Positions 1-7,917 of a stretch of DNA of 56,820 bases are shown here, piece after piece. This stretch comes from Merdiplasma sp905207905 (GTDB lineage: Bacteria > Bacillota > Clostridia > Lachnospirales > Lachnospiraceae): assembly GCA_902475025.1 (NCBI GenBank), contig CABRXX010000014.1:1-56820 (forward strand), given 5' to 3'. Below the pieces are notes generated by a model. The model was not told where the DNA came from and did no database searches. It saw only the letters and a list, made by a program, of their open reading frames with translations. The translations under genes were made by a program, and so were the position numbers. Position 1 is the stretch's first letter; the number at the start of each line of letters is the position of its first letter.

Positions 1-109
1 ACAGACAGGAAACGAAATTAGCTCTTTTTTGACCGTATTGTTTCTTGTACACTGATGCTAGATTCGTGCCCGGAGTGAGAGCGGCAGCTTAGTAGGAAAG
101 GAGCGGCCT

Positions 110-1081
110 ATGGCAACCATAAAAGATGTGGCCGGATTGGCCGGTGTTTCTTTAACTACCGTGTCCAGAGTGCTGAACAGGGATGAAAACTTGTCAGTGA
201 CACCGGAGGTAAAGCGGAAGATTTTTCAGGCAGCCCATCAGTTAAATTATGTTCCGCCCAGACTTCGTAAGAAAGAAAAAAAGAAGCTGGTAATCGGGGT
301 GGCGGACTGGCGGATTATCCGGCCGGGACGTGGAAATGTGAGTCTGTCCTCTCTTTCGTCTATGTTGGAGCTGATGACGGATCAGTATGAGGTAACGTTT
401 CGGCGTCTCAGTTATGGGGCAAGGCAGGAGGTGGACGGGATCATTGCTTTCGGGGAGTTCACCTGCGAGGAGATCCAATTCTTGCAGTCTCTCTCTTTTG
501 CGATTGTGTTTATAAACTCCAACCAGCGCAATTATGAGCATGACCAGGTGCAGTTGGATTTTACCAGAGGCGAGGAAGAGATGGTGAAGTATCTGCTGGA
601 TTACAAGAGATATGAAACCGTTGGCTATATTGGCGGTCTGTATCAGGGAGAGCGAATCCGGATCGGGGAAAAGCGGTTAAACGAACTGAGAAAGATCCTG
701 CAGGAGAGAGCTCGGTATGATTCCAGGCTTTTTCATGTGGGGGAGCTGAGCAGAGAGAGCGGATACCAGCTGGCCATGGAGGCATACAACAATCAGGAGC
801 TTGGGGAAGCCATACTCCTGGGAAGCGATGAAGTGGCGGAAGGAGCTTTGGAGGCGTTTGGAGAACTGGGGCTTCGGATCCCCAAGGATGTGGCAGTGAT
901 AGTATATCAGGATATTCAGACACTGGAGAGCAAGTGGCCCACAGCCACCTGCATTGAGATGTTTCCGGACTATGTGTGGGAAAATGCGCTGGAGATGCTT
1001 CTTGGACGTATTGGGCAGAAGCGGACTCAGGCAGTGACAGTAGTGGTGCCCACCCATCTGCGGATCGGTGATACCGCTTAA
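110..1081 (+). CDS. LacI/GalR-family transcriptional regulator
   Basis: A 323-residue DNA-binding repressor of the LacI/GalR family. The N-terminus (residues 1-25, MATIKDVAGLAGVSLTTVSR) is a canonical LacI helix-turn-helix, followed by the hinge-helix region near residues 45-55 and a periplasmic-binding-protein-like effector domain, with the typical late motif IPKDVAVIVYQDIQ. A good ribosome binding site (GGAAAGGAG) precedes the ATG. The effector pocket looks divergent from sugar repressors of known ligand, so the inducer cannot be named. It lies 110 bp upstream of phnD on the same strand, so it probably controls the importer/phosphatase operon, perhaps through palindromes in that gap; this is inference from position. 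The family assignment is firm; the regulon is not. Confidence 0.9.
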   Translation: MATIKDVAGLAGVSLTTVSRVLNRDENLSVTPEVKRKIFQAAHQLNYVPPRLRKKEKKKLVIGVADWRIIRPGRGNVSLSSLSSMLELMTDQYEVTFRRLSYGARQEVDGIIAFGEFTCEEIQFLQSLSFAIVFINSNQRNYEHDQVQLDFTRGEEEMVKYLLDYKRYETVGYIGGLYQGERIRIGEKRLNELRKILQERARYDSRLFHVGELSRESGYQLAMEAYNNQELGEAILLGSDEVAEGALEAFGELGLRIPKDVAVIVYQDIQTLESKWPTATCIEMFPDYVWENALEMLLGRIGQKRTQAVTVVVPTHLRIGDTA

Positions 1082-1100
1082 GCAGGATGAGGCAGGAAGT

Positions 1101-1108
1101 TTCCGGAA
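1101..1108. promoter_or_regulatory. Candidate operator palindrome upstream of phnD
   Basis: TTCCGGAA is a perfect 8-bp palindrome centred on CG, as LacI-family operators are, and it overlaps a second imperfect dyad (GGAAGTTTCC, 1095-1104). It lies just upstream of the proposed phnD promoter and directly after the LacI-type gene. The dyad is seen in the sequence; that the regulator binds it is a guess. Confidence 0.25.
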
Positions 1109-1119
1109 CAGAAAAAGGA

Positions 1120-1148
1120 TTGAATGGGATTTCCCTTCAATATATAGC
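1120..1148 (+). promoter_or_regulatory. Candidate sigma-A promoter for the phn operon
   Basis: TTGAAT (1120-1125) and TATAGC (1143-1148) are separated by 17 bp; an alternative -10, TATATA, begins at 1141. The match is moderate. It would start transcription about 35 nt before the phnD ribosome binding site, and could let the transporter be expressed independently of the regulator gene. Confidence 0.4.
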
Positions 1149-1191
1149 TTTAAAAACCTATTTTACAAGCAAAAAACAGGAGGAAAACAAC

Positions 1192-2226
1192 ATGAAGAAA
1201 ACAGTATCCATGCTGATGACAGCAGCAATGTGTGCAGGACTGGCAGCAGGAGCAGTACCTGCTCTGGCAGAAGGAAACCAGCAGATCGAAAAACTTAGCA
1301 TTGCATTTGTTCCGTCCAGAGAGCCGGAAGAGATCATCACAGCTACAGAGCCTCTGAAGGAAATGCTCACAAGCGAGCTGGCAAAATTAGGCTATGACGT
1401 GGCTGAGGTAGATATTACCGTGGGTACCAGCTATGAGGCGGTGGGCGAAGCTCTTTCTGCCGGAACAGCAGATGTGGGCCTGATTCCGGGAGGAACCTAT
1501 GTGCTGTACGATGACGGCTGCGATGTGCTTCTTACAGCTACCAGAGACGGACTTTCCATTGATTCTGACAGCGCAAAGGATTGGAATGACCAAGCTCCCA
1601 CAGAGGCCTCTGACAAACAGGCAACCAGCTACCGCGCATTGATGATCGCAGGACCTTCCGAGAAAGGAAAGGAACTGGCAGAGAAGGTAAATGCAGGGGA
1701 AGAGCTTACCTGGGAAGATATTGACAGCGCCAATTGGAGCGTGATGAATTCCTCCTCACCGGCAGGATACATTTATCCCTCTCTGTGGTTGCAGGAGAAC
1801 TTTGATAAGAACATCACTCAGCTGTCCCATGCAGTGCAGTCTGATTCTTACGGCAGCGCATTTGCACGTCTGGCTTCCGGGCAGATTGATGTGCTGTGTA
1901 CCTACGCAGATGCCAGAAGAGACTATGTAGAGAAATGGAACAGCGAGTATGCTATGGAGAACAGTATCTGGGATGATACGGCTGTGATCGGAGTGACACC
2001 GGCTATCTATAATGATACCATCAGTGTAAGCAAGACTTCTCCCATTATGGATGATGCATTTAAGGCAGCCCTGGCAGATGCTTTCATCAATATCGGAAAT
2101 ACGGAAGAAGGAAAAGAAGTAATTGCTATTTACAGCCACAATGGATACCAGAAGGCTGCTGCTGAGGATTATGACTCCGAGCGGGCAGCACAGAAGATGA
2201 TCCAGGAGTTAAACAGCGCTTCCTAA
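1192..2226 (+). CDS. phnD: Phosphonate/phosphate-type ABC transporter substrate-binding protein (PhnD family)
   Basis: A 344-residue extracytoplasmic binding protein. The start at 1192 was chosen because AGGAGG stands 7 nt upstream and the protein then begins with a clean signal peptide (MKKTVSMLMTAAMCAGL, ending in an ALA-EG signal-peptidase I site near residues 25-27). PhnD-family landmarks are SIAFVPSREPEEI near the mature N-terminus, ADVGLIPGGTYVL, and the SSPAGYIYPSLWL segment that lines the oxyanion pocket in this family. It precedes the ATPase and two permeases of the same importer. It appears to lack a standard lipobox, which is unusual for a Gram-positive binding protein; the only nearby cysteine is in AAMC-AG, a poor match. 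The ligand (phosphonate, phosphite or a phosphorylated metabolite) cannot be told from sequence. Confidence 0.9.
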   Translation: MKKTVSMLMTAAMCAGLAAGAVPALAEGNQQIEKLSIAFVPSREPEEIITATEPLKEMLTSELAKLGYDVAEVDITVGTSYEAVGEALSAGTADVGLIPGGTYVLYDDGCDVLLTATRDGLSIDSDSAKDWNDQAPTEASDKQATSYRALMIAGPSEKGKELAEKVNAGEELTWEDIDSANWSVMNSSSPAGYIYPSLWLQENFDKNITQLSHAVQSDSYGSAFARLASGQIDVLCTYADARRDYVEKWNSEYAMENSIWDDTAVIGVTPAIYNDTISVSKTSPIMDDAFKAALADAFINIGNTEEGKEVIAIYSHNGYQKAAAEDYDSERAAQKMIQELNSAS

Positions 2227-2269
2227 GAGACAGCGATAAAAAGAAGATCTGACAGAACAGACATTTAGG

Positions 2270-2338
2270 GGCCGCCGCAAAATCGGCCTGTTACCGGGAT
2301 GGAGATCCGGAATACAGGGACAGCATTTTGCGGCGGCC
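2270..2338 (+). repeat. Long hairpin between phnD and phnC
   Basis: The arms GGCCGCCGCAAAAT (2270-2283) and ATTTTGCGGCGGCC (2325-2338) are perfect 14-bp inverted repeats. The 41-nt interior can pair further (CCTGT with ACAGG, CCGG with CCGG), giving one long imperfect hairpin of 69 nt. It lies in the 224-bp gap inside an otherwise tightly packed operon. Only three Ts follow, so it is not a classical terminator; an mRNA-stabilising or processing structure that keeps binding-protein mRNA in excess is plausible. Confidence 0.7.
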
Positions 2339-2450
2339 TTTCTGGTATGGAGAGACATTTTTCGCAGGGAAGCTGCAAAAAAATCCGAGGGAACGCCCCA
2401 AAATGGATCTCATCCAACCGCTGCAAAATAGAAAATAATAGAGGTATCCT

Positions 2451-3203
2451 ATGATTGAGTTTAAAAATGTGACAAAAAAATATCCCAATGGATTTGTGGG
2501 ACTGAAAAATGTGAATCTTACCATAGATCAGGGAGAGTTTGTGGCTATTATCGGACTTTCCGGAGCGGGAAAATCCACCCTGATCCGCACCATTAACCGG
2601 ATGCATGACGTGACGGAGGGAACGCTCACCGTGGACGGAACGGATGTGATGACTCTTCAGGGAAAGACCCTGAGACGTTTCAGAAGAAGAATCGGTATGA
2701 TCTTCCAGTCCTTTAACCTGATTACAAGAACAACGGTGATTAAGAATGTGCTGACTGCTTTTGTGCCGGATCTGCCCTGGTGGAGAGCAGCCTTTGGGAT
2801 TTTTACGAAAGAGGAAAAGATGGCCGCATTAGAAGCCCTGGACAAGGTGGGAATTTTGGACAAGGCTTTTGTGCGGGCGGACCAGCTTTCCGGCGGACAG
2901 CAGCAGAGGGTGGCCCTGGCCAGAACGCTGGCGCAGAATCCTCAGATCATTCTGGCGGACGAGCCGGTGGCAGCTCTGGATCCGGTGACTGCCAAGCAGG
3001 TGATGGATGATTTCCGCAGGATCAACAAAGAGATGAAGATTACCGTGCTGATTAATATCCATCATGTAGACCTGGCGCTGCAGTATGCGGATCGGGTGAT
3101 CGGAATCCGGGCAGGAGAGGTGGTCTATGACGGGCCGGTGGATCAGGTAGATGAGAAGGTGTTGGATTCCATATATCAGGGAGGTCAGGAGAAAACGGCA
3201 TGA
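2451..3203 (+). CDS. phnC: Phosphonate-type ABC transporter ATP-binding protein
   Basis: A 250-residue importer ATPase of the PhnC family. Visible motifs are Walker A GLSGAGKST (residues 35-43), a Q-loop near IFQSF, the ABC signature LSGGQQQR (146-153), Walker B IILADE (166-171) and an H-loop in NIHHVD. It energises uptake of the PhnD ligand through the two PhnE permeases encoded immediately downstream. Its stop overlaps the phnE start by 4 bp (ATGA), indicating translational coupling. Length and motif order are normal for PhnC. No C-P lyase genes are present in the window, so import of intact phosphonate for cleavage is not supported locally. Confidence 0.93.
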   Translation: MIEFKNVTKKYPNGFVGLKNVNLTIDQGEFVAIIGLSGAGKSTLIRTINRMHDVTEGTLTVDGTDVMTLQGKTLRRFRRRIGMIFQSFNLITRTTVIKNVLTAFVPDLPWWRAAFGIFTKEEKMAALEALDKVGILDKAFVRADQLSGGQQQRVALARTLAQNPQIILADEPVAALDPVTAKQVMDDFRRINKEMKITVLINIHHVDLALQYADRVIGIRAGEVVYDGPVDQVDEKVLDSIYQGGQEKTA

Positions 3204-4024
3204 GTATTTACGATAAACTTTTTCCGCCGAAAACCATTACCCTGGCAAACGGCAAAACGGTGCAGAAAAAGCGTACCAGAATGCCGCTGGTGATCTTGAT
3301 ACTGGCGGCGCTGACGGCCCTTTCTGTAAAGGTAACGGGATTTAATATGCATACTCTGGTAAGCAGAATAAATGAATTTTTCGTAATTTTGGGCCAGATG
3401 TTTTCTGCTCCCAACTGGAGCTATATGCCAAAGGTCTGGGGGCCCTTGTTTGACACAATTCAAATGTCCCTGCTGGGTTCTGTGGCAGGAGCGATTCTGG
3501 TAGTACCCTTTGCGATGCTGGCTTCTACCAATGTGATTAAAAATAATGTGGTGGTGACGGTGATGCGGCTGTTTCTCAGTATCGTCCGCACTCTGCCGAC
3601 TTTGGTAGCTGCTCTGATTGCTACTTATATTTTTGGACTGGGTACTCTGGCTGGAACCATTGCCATCGCAGTATTTACCTTTGCCTATATGGGGAAGATT
3701 CTCTATGAGGAGATTGAGACAGTGGATATGGGGGCCTTTGAGGCAATGGAAGCTATGGGAGCTACCAAGGTGAGAGCTTTCGTCAGCGCTATCGTGCCTC
3801 AGGTACTTCCCTCCTATCTGTCCAACGGCCTGTTCTGCTTTGAGGGAAACGTGCGGTATGCCGCCATCTTAGGCTATGTGGGGGCAGGAGGCCTGGGATT
3901 GATCTTAAACGAAAAGATCGGCTGGAGAGAATATCCCAGTGTGGGAATGATTCTCATCGCCCTGTTTGTCACAGTATTTATCATTGAAACCATCAGCCGT
4001 GCAGCTCGCAAGCGGCTGGTATAG
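3200..4024 (+). CDS. phnE: Phosphonate-type ABC transporter permease (first copy)
   Basis: A 274-residue inner-membrane permease of the PhnE/binding-protein-dependent transport family. It starts inside the phnC stop (ATGA overlap). An N-terminal cytoplasmic segment is followed by a hydrophobic helix (MPLVILILAALTAL) and several more helices. The EAA-type loop that contacts the ATPase is visible as EAMEAMGATKVRAFVSAIVPQ, and the conserved RYAAILGYVGAGGLG segment follows. With its downstream paralogue it would form a heterodimeric channel. This one begins with a longer basic N-terminal region than the second copy. Confidence 0.9.
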   Translation: MSIYDKLFPPKTITLANGKTVQKKRTRMPLVILILAALTALSVKVTGFNMHTLVSRINEFFVILGQMFSAPNWSYMPKVWGPLFDTIQMSLLGSVAGAILVVPFAMLASTNVIKNNVVVTVMRLFLSIVRTLPTLVAALIATYIFGLGTLAGTIAIAVFTFAYMGKILYEEIETVDMGAFEAMEAMGATKVRAFVSAIVPQVLPSYLSNGLFCFEGNVRYAAILGYVGAGGLGLILNEKIGWREYPSVGMILIALFVTVFIIETISRAARKRLV

Positions 4025-4034
4025 GAGGTAGGGG

Positions 4035-4844
4035 ATGAAGAAAAGAATTGAACAGGCGTATGAAAATCGTCCGAAACGCTGGCTATTTGAGCTGTCAGTG
4101 GCGCTGGTGGTGGTATTTTTACTGATCTGGAGCGCTTCGGGCATCGAGACCAGCGGAACCACGCAGAACGGCGGCAAGATCGCCATGAATATTTTGTCCG
4201 GAATTTTTCATCCGGATACAAAATTGTTATTTAACCTGACCACCAAGGGCGTTCCCTATCTTTTGCTGGAAACCATCTGTATTGCTTTTCTGGGAACCAT
4301 TGTAGGCGCGATCATTTCCATTCCTCTGGCTTTTTTGTCAGCTTCCAATTTGACGCCAAAGCCGGTGGCTTTTGTGGGAAGAACCATTATTATGGCAGTG
4401 CGCACCATTCCGGCCTTTGTGTACGGTCTGATGTTTATCCGGGTCACCGGGCCCGGAGCCTTTACCGGACTGCTTACCATGTCCTTATGTTCTGTGGGCA
4501 TGGTAAGCAAAATGTATATCGAAGCCATAGAGGATCTGGATACCAAGGTGCTGGAGTCTCTGGATGCAGCAGGCTGCACCACATGGCAGAAGATTCGCTA
4601 CGGAATTTTGCCCCAGCTGATGCCAAATTTTGCCTCCACAGCCATTTACCGTTTTGACATTAACTTAAGGGATGCCACGGTGCTGGGACTGGTGGGAGCA
4701 GGCGGTATCGGAGCGCCTCTGATCTTTGCTATGAATGCCTACCGCTGGAATGAGGCCGGAGCCATTTTAGCAGGCCTGATTGTGTTGGTGCTGATTGTGG
4801 AATGGATATCCACCAAGATCCGGGTAAAATTGGCAAGAGGTTAG
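4035..4844 (+). CDS. phnE: Phosphonate-type ABC transporter permease (second copy)
   Basis: A 269-residue permease paralogous to the preceding gene and separated from it by 10 bp, with ribosome binding site AGGAGG in that gap. It has an N-terminal membrane helix (LSVALVVVFLLIWSA), the EAA loop ESLDAAGCTTWQKIRYGILPQ and the family motif RDATVLGLVGAGGIG. Two-permease PhnE arrangements are common in Firmicutes and imply a heterodimeric pore. The gene ends 59 bp before the start of the metallophosphatase, consistent with one transcript. Confidence 0.9.
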   Translation: MKKRIEQAYENRPKRWLFELSVALVVVFLLIWSASGIETSGTTQNGGKIAMNILSGIFHPDTKLLFNLTTKGVPYLLLETICIAFLGTIVGAIISIPLAFLSASNLTPKPVAFVGRTIIMAVRTIPAFVYGLMFIRVTGPGAFTGLLTMSLCSVGMVSKMYIEAIEDLDTKVLESLDAAGCTTWQKIRYGILPQLMPNFASTAIYRFDINLRDATVLGLVGAGGIGAPLIFAMNAYRWNEAGAILAGLIVLVLIVEWISTKIRVKLARG

Positions 4845-4903
4845 ACTGGGAGAGAGGAAGGCGTCTGTATCAGGAGAATGACGGCGGCTGGAAGGATGAA
4901 AAG

Positions 4904-6487
4904 ATGAAAAAGGAATTGGAACTTATTTTTACCTCTGATATTCACGGTCATGTGTTTCCGGTAAATTACCCGGAAAATAAAGAAGAAGCCTCCGGGCTTT
5001 TGAATATGGGAGGGCAGATCAAAAAGACAGATCACACGCTGATCCTGGATGGGGGAGATTCCCTGCAGGGAACCCCTCTTTCCCAATATTATATTGCCCA
5101 CAGCGGCAAGTATTCTTCTCACCCTCTTGGGGAGGCGTTCAACAGCCTGGGCTGTGATTATTACACTCTGGGAAACCATGATTTTAATTTCGGATATGAG
5201 GTTTTAAAAAGCTATATAGACAGTATGAAAGGCCAATGCCTGTGCGCAAACCTGGAGGATCTAAGAGGAGAACTGAAGGTGAAGAAACATCTGGTTCACG
5301 TTCTGGGAAACGGCCTGCGGGTAGGGATTACCGGAATCGTCACAGATTATGTGATGATCTGGGAACAGCCCAGGAACCTGGAGGAGCTGCGGGTGATGGA
5401 TGCCTTTGAGACAGCGAAGCAGGAGTATGAGGCTTTAAAAGACCAGTGTGATGTGACAGTCTGCATTTACCACGGAGGTTTCGAGGAGGATCTGGTTACT
5501 GGAAAACGTCTGTCCGATACCAGGGAGAATGTGGCCTGTGAGATAGCAGAAAAGCTGGGCTTTGATATCCTTTTGACTGGTCACCAGCATATCCTGGTGG
5601 AAGGGGTGAAGCTGTCCGGCACCTATGCCCTTCAGCCTCCGGCCAACGGGACCCACTATATGCAGCTGGAGGCTCTGGTGGAGATGCCGGAATGGGAGGA
5701 ACTGTCTGAAGAAGGGGAAAGTAAAAAGACAGAAGCGACCCTGAAGGAAACAGGTACTTTGAAAAGACAGGAACCCGAGATCCTTCGGATCACCTCCCGG
5801 GCCGTTAAAGTGGGAGACTGGCATAAGGAGGAGCCTTATCACAGTCTTCTTCCTCTGGAACGGGATACACAGCGGTGGCTGGATGAACCGGTGGGCTGTC
5901 TTAAGGAGGAGATTTTGCCGGAGGAGAAACTTGCGGCAGCGCTCTATGGCAGCCGCCTGGCGGATCTGTTTAATGCAGTGCAGCTGGAACACACAGGAGC
6001 AGACTTTTCCTGTACCAGTCTGGGAAATCAGCCGGCAGGACTGAAACGGCAGGTGTCCATGCGGGAAATCTGCGGGGCTTATCTGTTTGCCAACACGCTG
6101 GTGGTGCTGGAGGTGGACGAACAGGCAGTCCGGACCGCGCTGGAGCGGTGCGGTGCTTATATCACAATAAAGAATGGAAAACCGGAGATCTCAGAGGAAT
6201 TTCTAAAACCCAAGGTAGAACACTACAATTTTGATTTCTATGCAGGTCTTGTTTATGAATTTGATTTTACCAGGCCGGTGGGGCAAAGGCTGATTAAGCT
6301 GACGCTGCCGGACGGTTCCCCATTAGGAGACCGGAAGTATCAGCTGGTTACCAACAACTACAGGGCCACGGGAACGGGAGGTTATGAAGCTTTGGCCGCT
6401 TGTCCGGTGATCTGGAGGGGCGCGTTGGAAATGCCGGAGTTGGTGGCACAGTATATCCGCAGGCATACAAGAGAGGAAGAACTGTAG
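4904..6487 (+). CDS. Cytoplasmic 5'-nucleotidase/UDP-sugar-hydrolase-like metallophosphatase
   Basis: A 527-residue two-domain enzyme of the 5'-nucleotidase family. The calcineurin-like domain carries SDIHGH (residues 11-16), LDGGDSLQGTP, LGNHDF (89-94), a YHGG motif and TGHQH, all the dimetal ligands expected. The C-terminal 5'-nucleotidase domain ends with the nucleotide-binding-type motif TNNYRATGTGGY. The start at 4904 gives an N-terminus that runs directly into the first motif; there is no signal peptide or anchor, so unlike most of this family it should act inside the cell. Directly behind a PhnCDEE importer it may dephosphorylate an imported phosphoester such as a nucleotide or nucleotide-like compound; this is inference. 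The region between the two domains contains a charged insert (EELSEEGESKKTEATLKE). Confidence 0.87.
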   Translation: MKKELELIFTSDIHGHVFPVNYPENKEEASGLLNMGGQIKKTDHTLILDGGDSLQGTPLSQYYIAHSGKYSSHPLGEAFNSLGCDYYTLGNHDFNFGYEVLKSYIDSMKGQCLCANLEDLRGELKVKKHLVHVLGNGLRVGITGIVTDYVMIWEQPRNLEELRVMDAFETAKQEYEALKDQCDVTVCIYHGGFEEDLVTGKRLSDTRENVACEIAEKLGFDILLTGHQHILVEGVKLSGTYALQPPANGTHYMQLEALVEMPEWEELSEEGESKKTEATLKETGTLKRQEPEILRITSRAVKVGDWHKEEPYHSLLPLERDTQRWLDEPVGCLKEEILPEEKLAAALYGSRLADLFNAVQLEHTGADFSCTSLGNQPAGLKRQVSMREICGAYLFANTLVVLEVDEQAVRTALERCGAYITIKNGKPEISEEFLKPKVEHYNFDFYAGLVYEFDFTRPVGQRLIKLTLPDGSPLGDRKYQLVTNNYRATGTGGYEALAACPVIWRGALEMPELVAQYIRRHTREEEL

Positions 6488-6527
6488 CCGGGGGCTTTTG
6501 ATCCGGCAGGAAATTCATGGCGGGTGC

Positions 6528-6556
6528 TGGACAAGATTTTGGAAAAGTATTATAAT
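6528..6556 (+). promoter_or_regulatory. Strong sigma-A promoter upstream of the DUF1858 gene
   Basis: TGGACA (6528-6533) and a perfect TATAAT (6551-6556) are spaced by exactly 17 bp. It lies 34 bp upstream of the start codon with AGGAGG in between, so the small gene is likely transcribed on its own and well expressed. Confidence 0.8.
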
Positions 6557-6589
6557 ATCCCCATCTTTAGATGAAGGAGGTAATCCAAA

Positions 6590-6811
6590 ATGGCTGAAAA
6601 GTTTAACAAGGATATGACCATCGGAGAGGTTATCCGTATGGATCCGAATATGATAAACGTTCTGATGGCGAGCGGAATGCACTGCATCGGCTGCCCCTCT
6701 TCCCAGGGAGAGACATTGGAAGAGGCTGCTCTGGTTCACGGAATCGAGCCGGAACTGCTGCTGGCCAGAATGAATGCATTTGCAAGCGAGATGGAGAAGC
6801 AGAACAAATAA
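6590..6811 (+). CDS. DUF1858-domain protein
   Basis: A 73-residue protein that is almost entirely a DUF1858 domain: MTIGEVIRMDPN, then a helix with the conserved CxxC-type motif (HCIGCPSS, two cysteines three residues apart), then ETLEEAALVHGIEP. Members occur widely in anaerobes and resemble the N-terminal domain of the iron-sulfur repair protein ScdA; a redox or metal role is suggested by the cysteines, but the molecular function is not established. The ribosome binding site AGGAGG is 8 nt upstream. It has its own strong promoter and is followed by a terminator-like hairpin, so it is probably monocistronic. Confidence 0.88.
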   Translation: MAEKFNKDMTIGEVIRMDPNMINVLMASGMHCIGCPSSQGETLEEAALVHGIEPELLLARMNAFASEMEKQNK

Positions 6812-6848
6812 ACGAAAATAGCAAACTGAAAAAGCAGCAAAGTATAAT

Positions 6849-6917
6849 CAGGCTGTCTCGGGAAAGCGAAGAGGGATGAGAAATACATCCTCTCTCGATT
6901 CCGGGACAGTCTGTTTT
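6849..6917 (+). terminator. Terminator-like long imperfect hairpin after the DUF1858 gene
   Basis: The arms at 6849-6878 and 6886-6913 pair imperfectly over nearly 28 positions (CAGgCTGTC...GAcAGtCTG outside, GAGGGATG/CATCCTCTC inside) with a short loop, followed by TTTT. It would end transcription from the strong upstream promoter. Confidence 0.55.
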
Positions 6918-6933
6918 ACTGCTGAAAAAAGAG

Positions 6934-7018
6934 GAGATGCTGCAAAATACCTCCGGCGGTATCGTTTCGGAGAAAAACACACCGAAAATCCACAGGAATT
7001 TATATTTTGCAGCATCTC
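6934..7018. repeat. Hairpin intergenic repeat, copy A (short form)
   Basis: Perfect 16-bp inverted arms GAGATGCTGCAAAATA (6934-6949) and TATTTTGCAGCATCTC (7003-7018) enclose a core that begins CCTCCGGCGGTA and contains GTTTCGGAGAAAAACACA and CGAAAATCCAC. The same core occurs at 21821-21930, so this is a dispersed element. It lies between convergent genes (DUF1858 and mecA) and could work as a bidirectional terminator. Confidence 0.75.
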
Positions 7019-7033
7019 TTTAGATGTTGTGGG

Positions 7034-7816
7034 TCAAATATTGCGCAGTTTCTGGATAGCAGCATCCGGAATGATTACTTCCATATGCTCCGTAAAATAT
7101 TCTTCCATGCCCGGGGTATAGCTTACCTGCAAGGCATATTCAGACAGTACGTTGCAGATTTTGTTAAACTGACCGGGATCTGTGTCTGCCTTTTTTAAAA
7201 GCAGGTAATAATTCTGATCTTCCGGGTTTTTAAACAGGGCGTTGGGCCCGGCGTAACTGGGAGAGAGTACCCGGGAAGCCCGGATCACTGTCTCCAGATC
7301 CCGGAACAGATAGAAGCGGGTGAGATGGAAGATCTCTTCAGAAGCTTCCGGGGATTCTAAGGGATCCTCGGGGGCTTTTTCTGCCTCTGTCTCTGTTTCA
7401 GGAAGAGCGGCTTTGGCGGCCAGCTGCTTGGCCTGATGGATCTTCTGAATCAGATCCAGAATGTCGTCCGCTCCGGTGAGCGCTTCTGCAAGGCCGGAAG
7501 AAGTCCGGTCTGATTCGGAACGCTCTTCTTCTCCTGTAAATCTGGAGAAACGAGTATCCAGTTCCTCCGGATCCTCCACCTTGGTAATGATCAGGATGAT
7601 GGAATCCGAAGAGACGGGAATTGCTTCTATCATAAGTGGAATATTGTTGGCTTCAAAGCCAAAATCATCAGCAGCCTGCTGCATCATATCACGAAAAAGG
7701 TTTTTTGCTTTTTCCGAACCGTAAGCCAGTTCGCTGAGGCGGATCTTCCGGTCAATCAGATCTTCTTTGGTGAGCGTGCAGCGAATCTGATTTTCATTTA
7801 TTTTCTCAATTTTCAT
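7034..7816 (-). CDS. mecA: Adaptor protein MecA (ClpC/ClpP substrate adaptor)
   Basis: A 260-residue MecA-family adaptor. In Bacillus, MecA delivers ComK and other substrates to the ClpCP protease and also helps assemble ClpC hexamers. Seen here: the N-terminal substrate-binding domain (MKIEKINENQIRCTLTKEDL, then DFGFEANNIPLMIEA), an acidic low-complexity linker around residues 95-160 rich in E, A and P, and the C-terminal ClpC-binding domain with FHLTRFYLFRDLETVIRAS, ALFKNPEDQNYYLLL and LSEYALQV. The length is a little longer than the Bacillus protein because of the linker. It has its own promoter on the minus strand, 58 bp upstream. The regulatory targets in this organism are unknown. Confidence 0.92.
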   Translation of the reverse strand: MKIEKINENQIRCTLTKEDLIDRKIRLSELAYGSEKAKNLFRDMMQQAADDFGFEANNIPLMIEAIPVSSDSIILIITKVEDPEELDTRFSRFTGEEERSESDRTSSGLAEALTGADDILDLIQKIHQAKQLAAKAALPETETEAEKAPEDPLESPEASEEIFHLTRFYLFRDLETVIRASRVLSPSYAGPNALFKNPEDQNYYLLLKKADTDPGQFNKICNVLSEYALQVSYTPGMEEYFTEHMEVIIPDAAIQKLRNI

Positions 7817-7873
7817 AACATCACATCCAATCTATTCAACTGAGAGCAATGATAACATACTTTCTTTTATAAG

Positions 7874-7902
7874 ATTATATCCAAAATTACAAAAGATGTA
7901 AA
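7874..7902 (-). promoter_or_regulatory. Sigma-A promoter of mecA
   Basis: Read on the minus strand, TTTACA (7902-7897) and a perfect TATAAT (7879-7874) are 17 bp apart, about 58 bp upstream of the mecA start codon. It is nearly back-to-back with the rightward promoter at 7918-7946. Confidence 0.75.
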
Positions 7903-7917
7903 GTGGATAAAAAATCC

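Noticed and set aside
2270..2338. The phnD-phnC hairpin as a strong rho-independent terminator.
   Set aside because: Only three Ts follow the stem and phnC has no obvious promoter behind it, so full termination would silence the rest of the importer.
5435..5992. A 185-codon minus-strand frame inside the metallophosphatase gene.
   Set aside because: The plus-strand gene has all family motifs across this region; the minus frame has no start context and looks like a codon-bias shadow.
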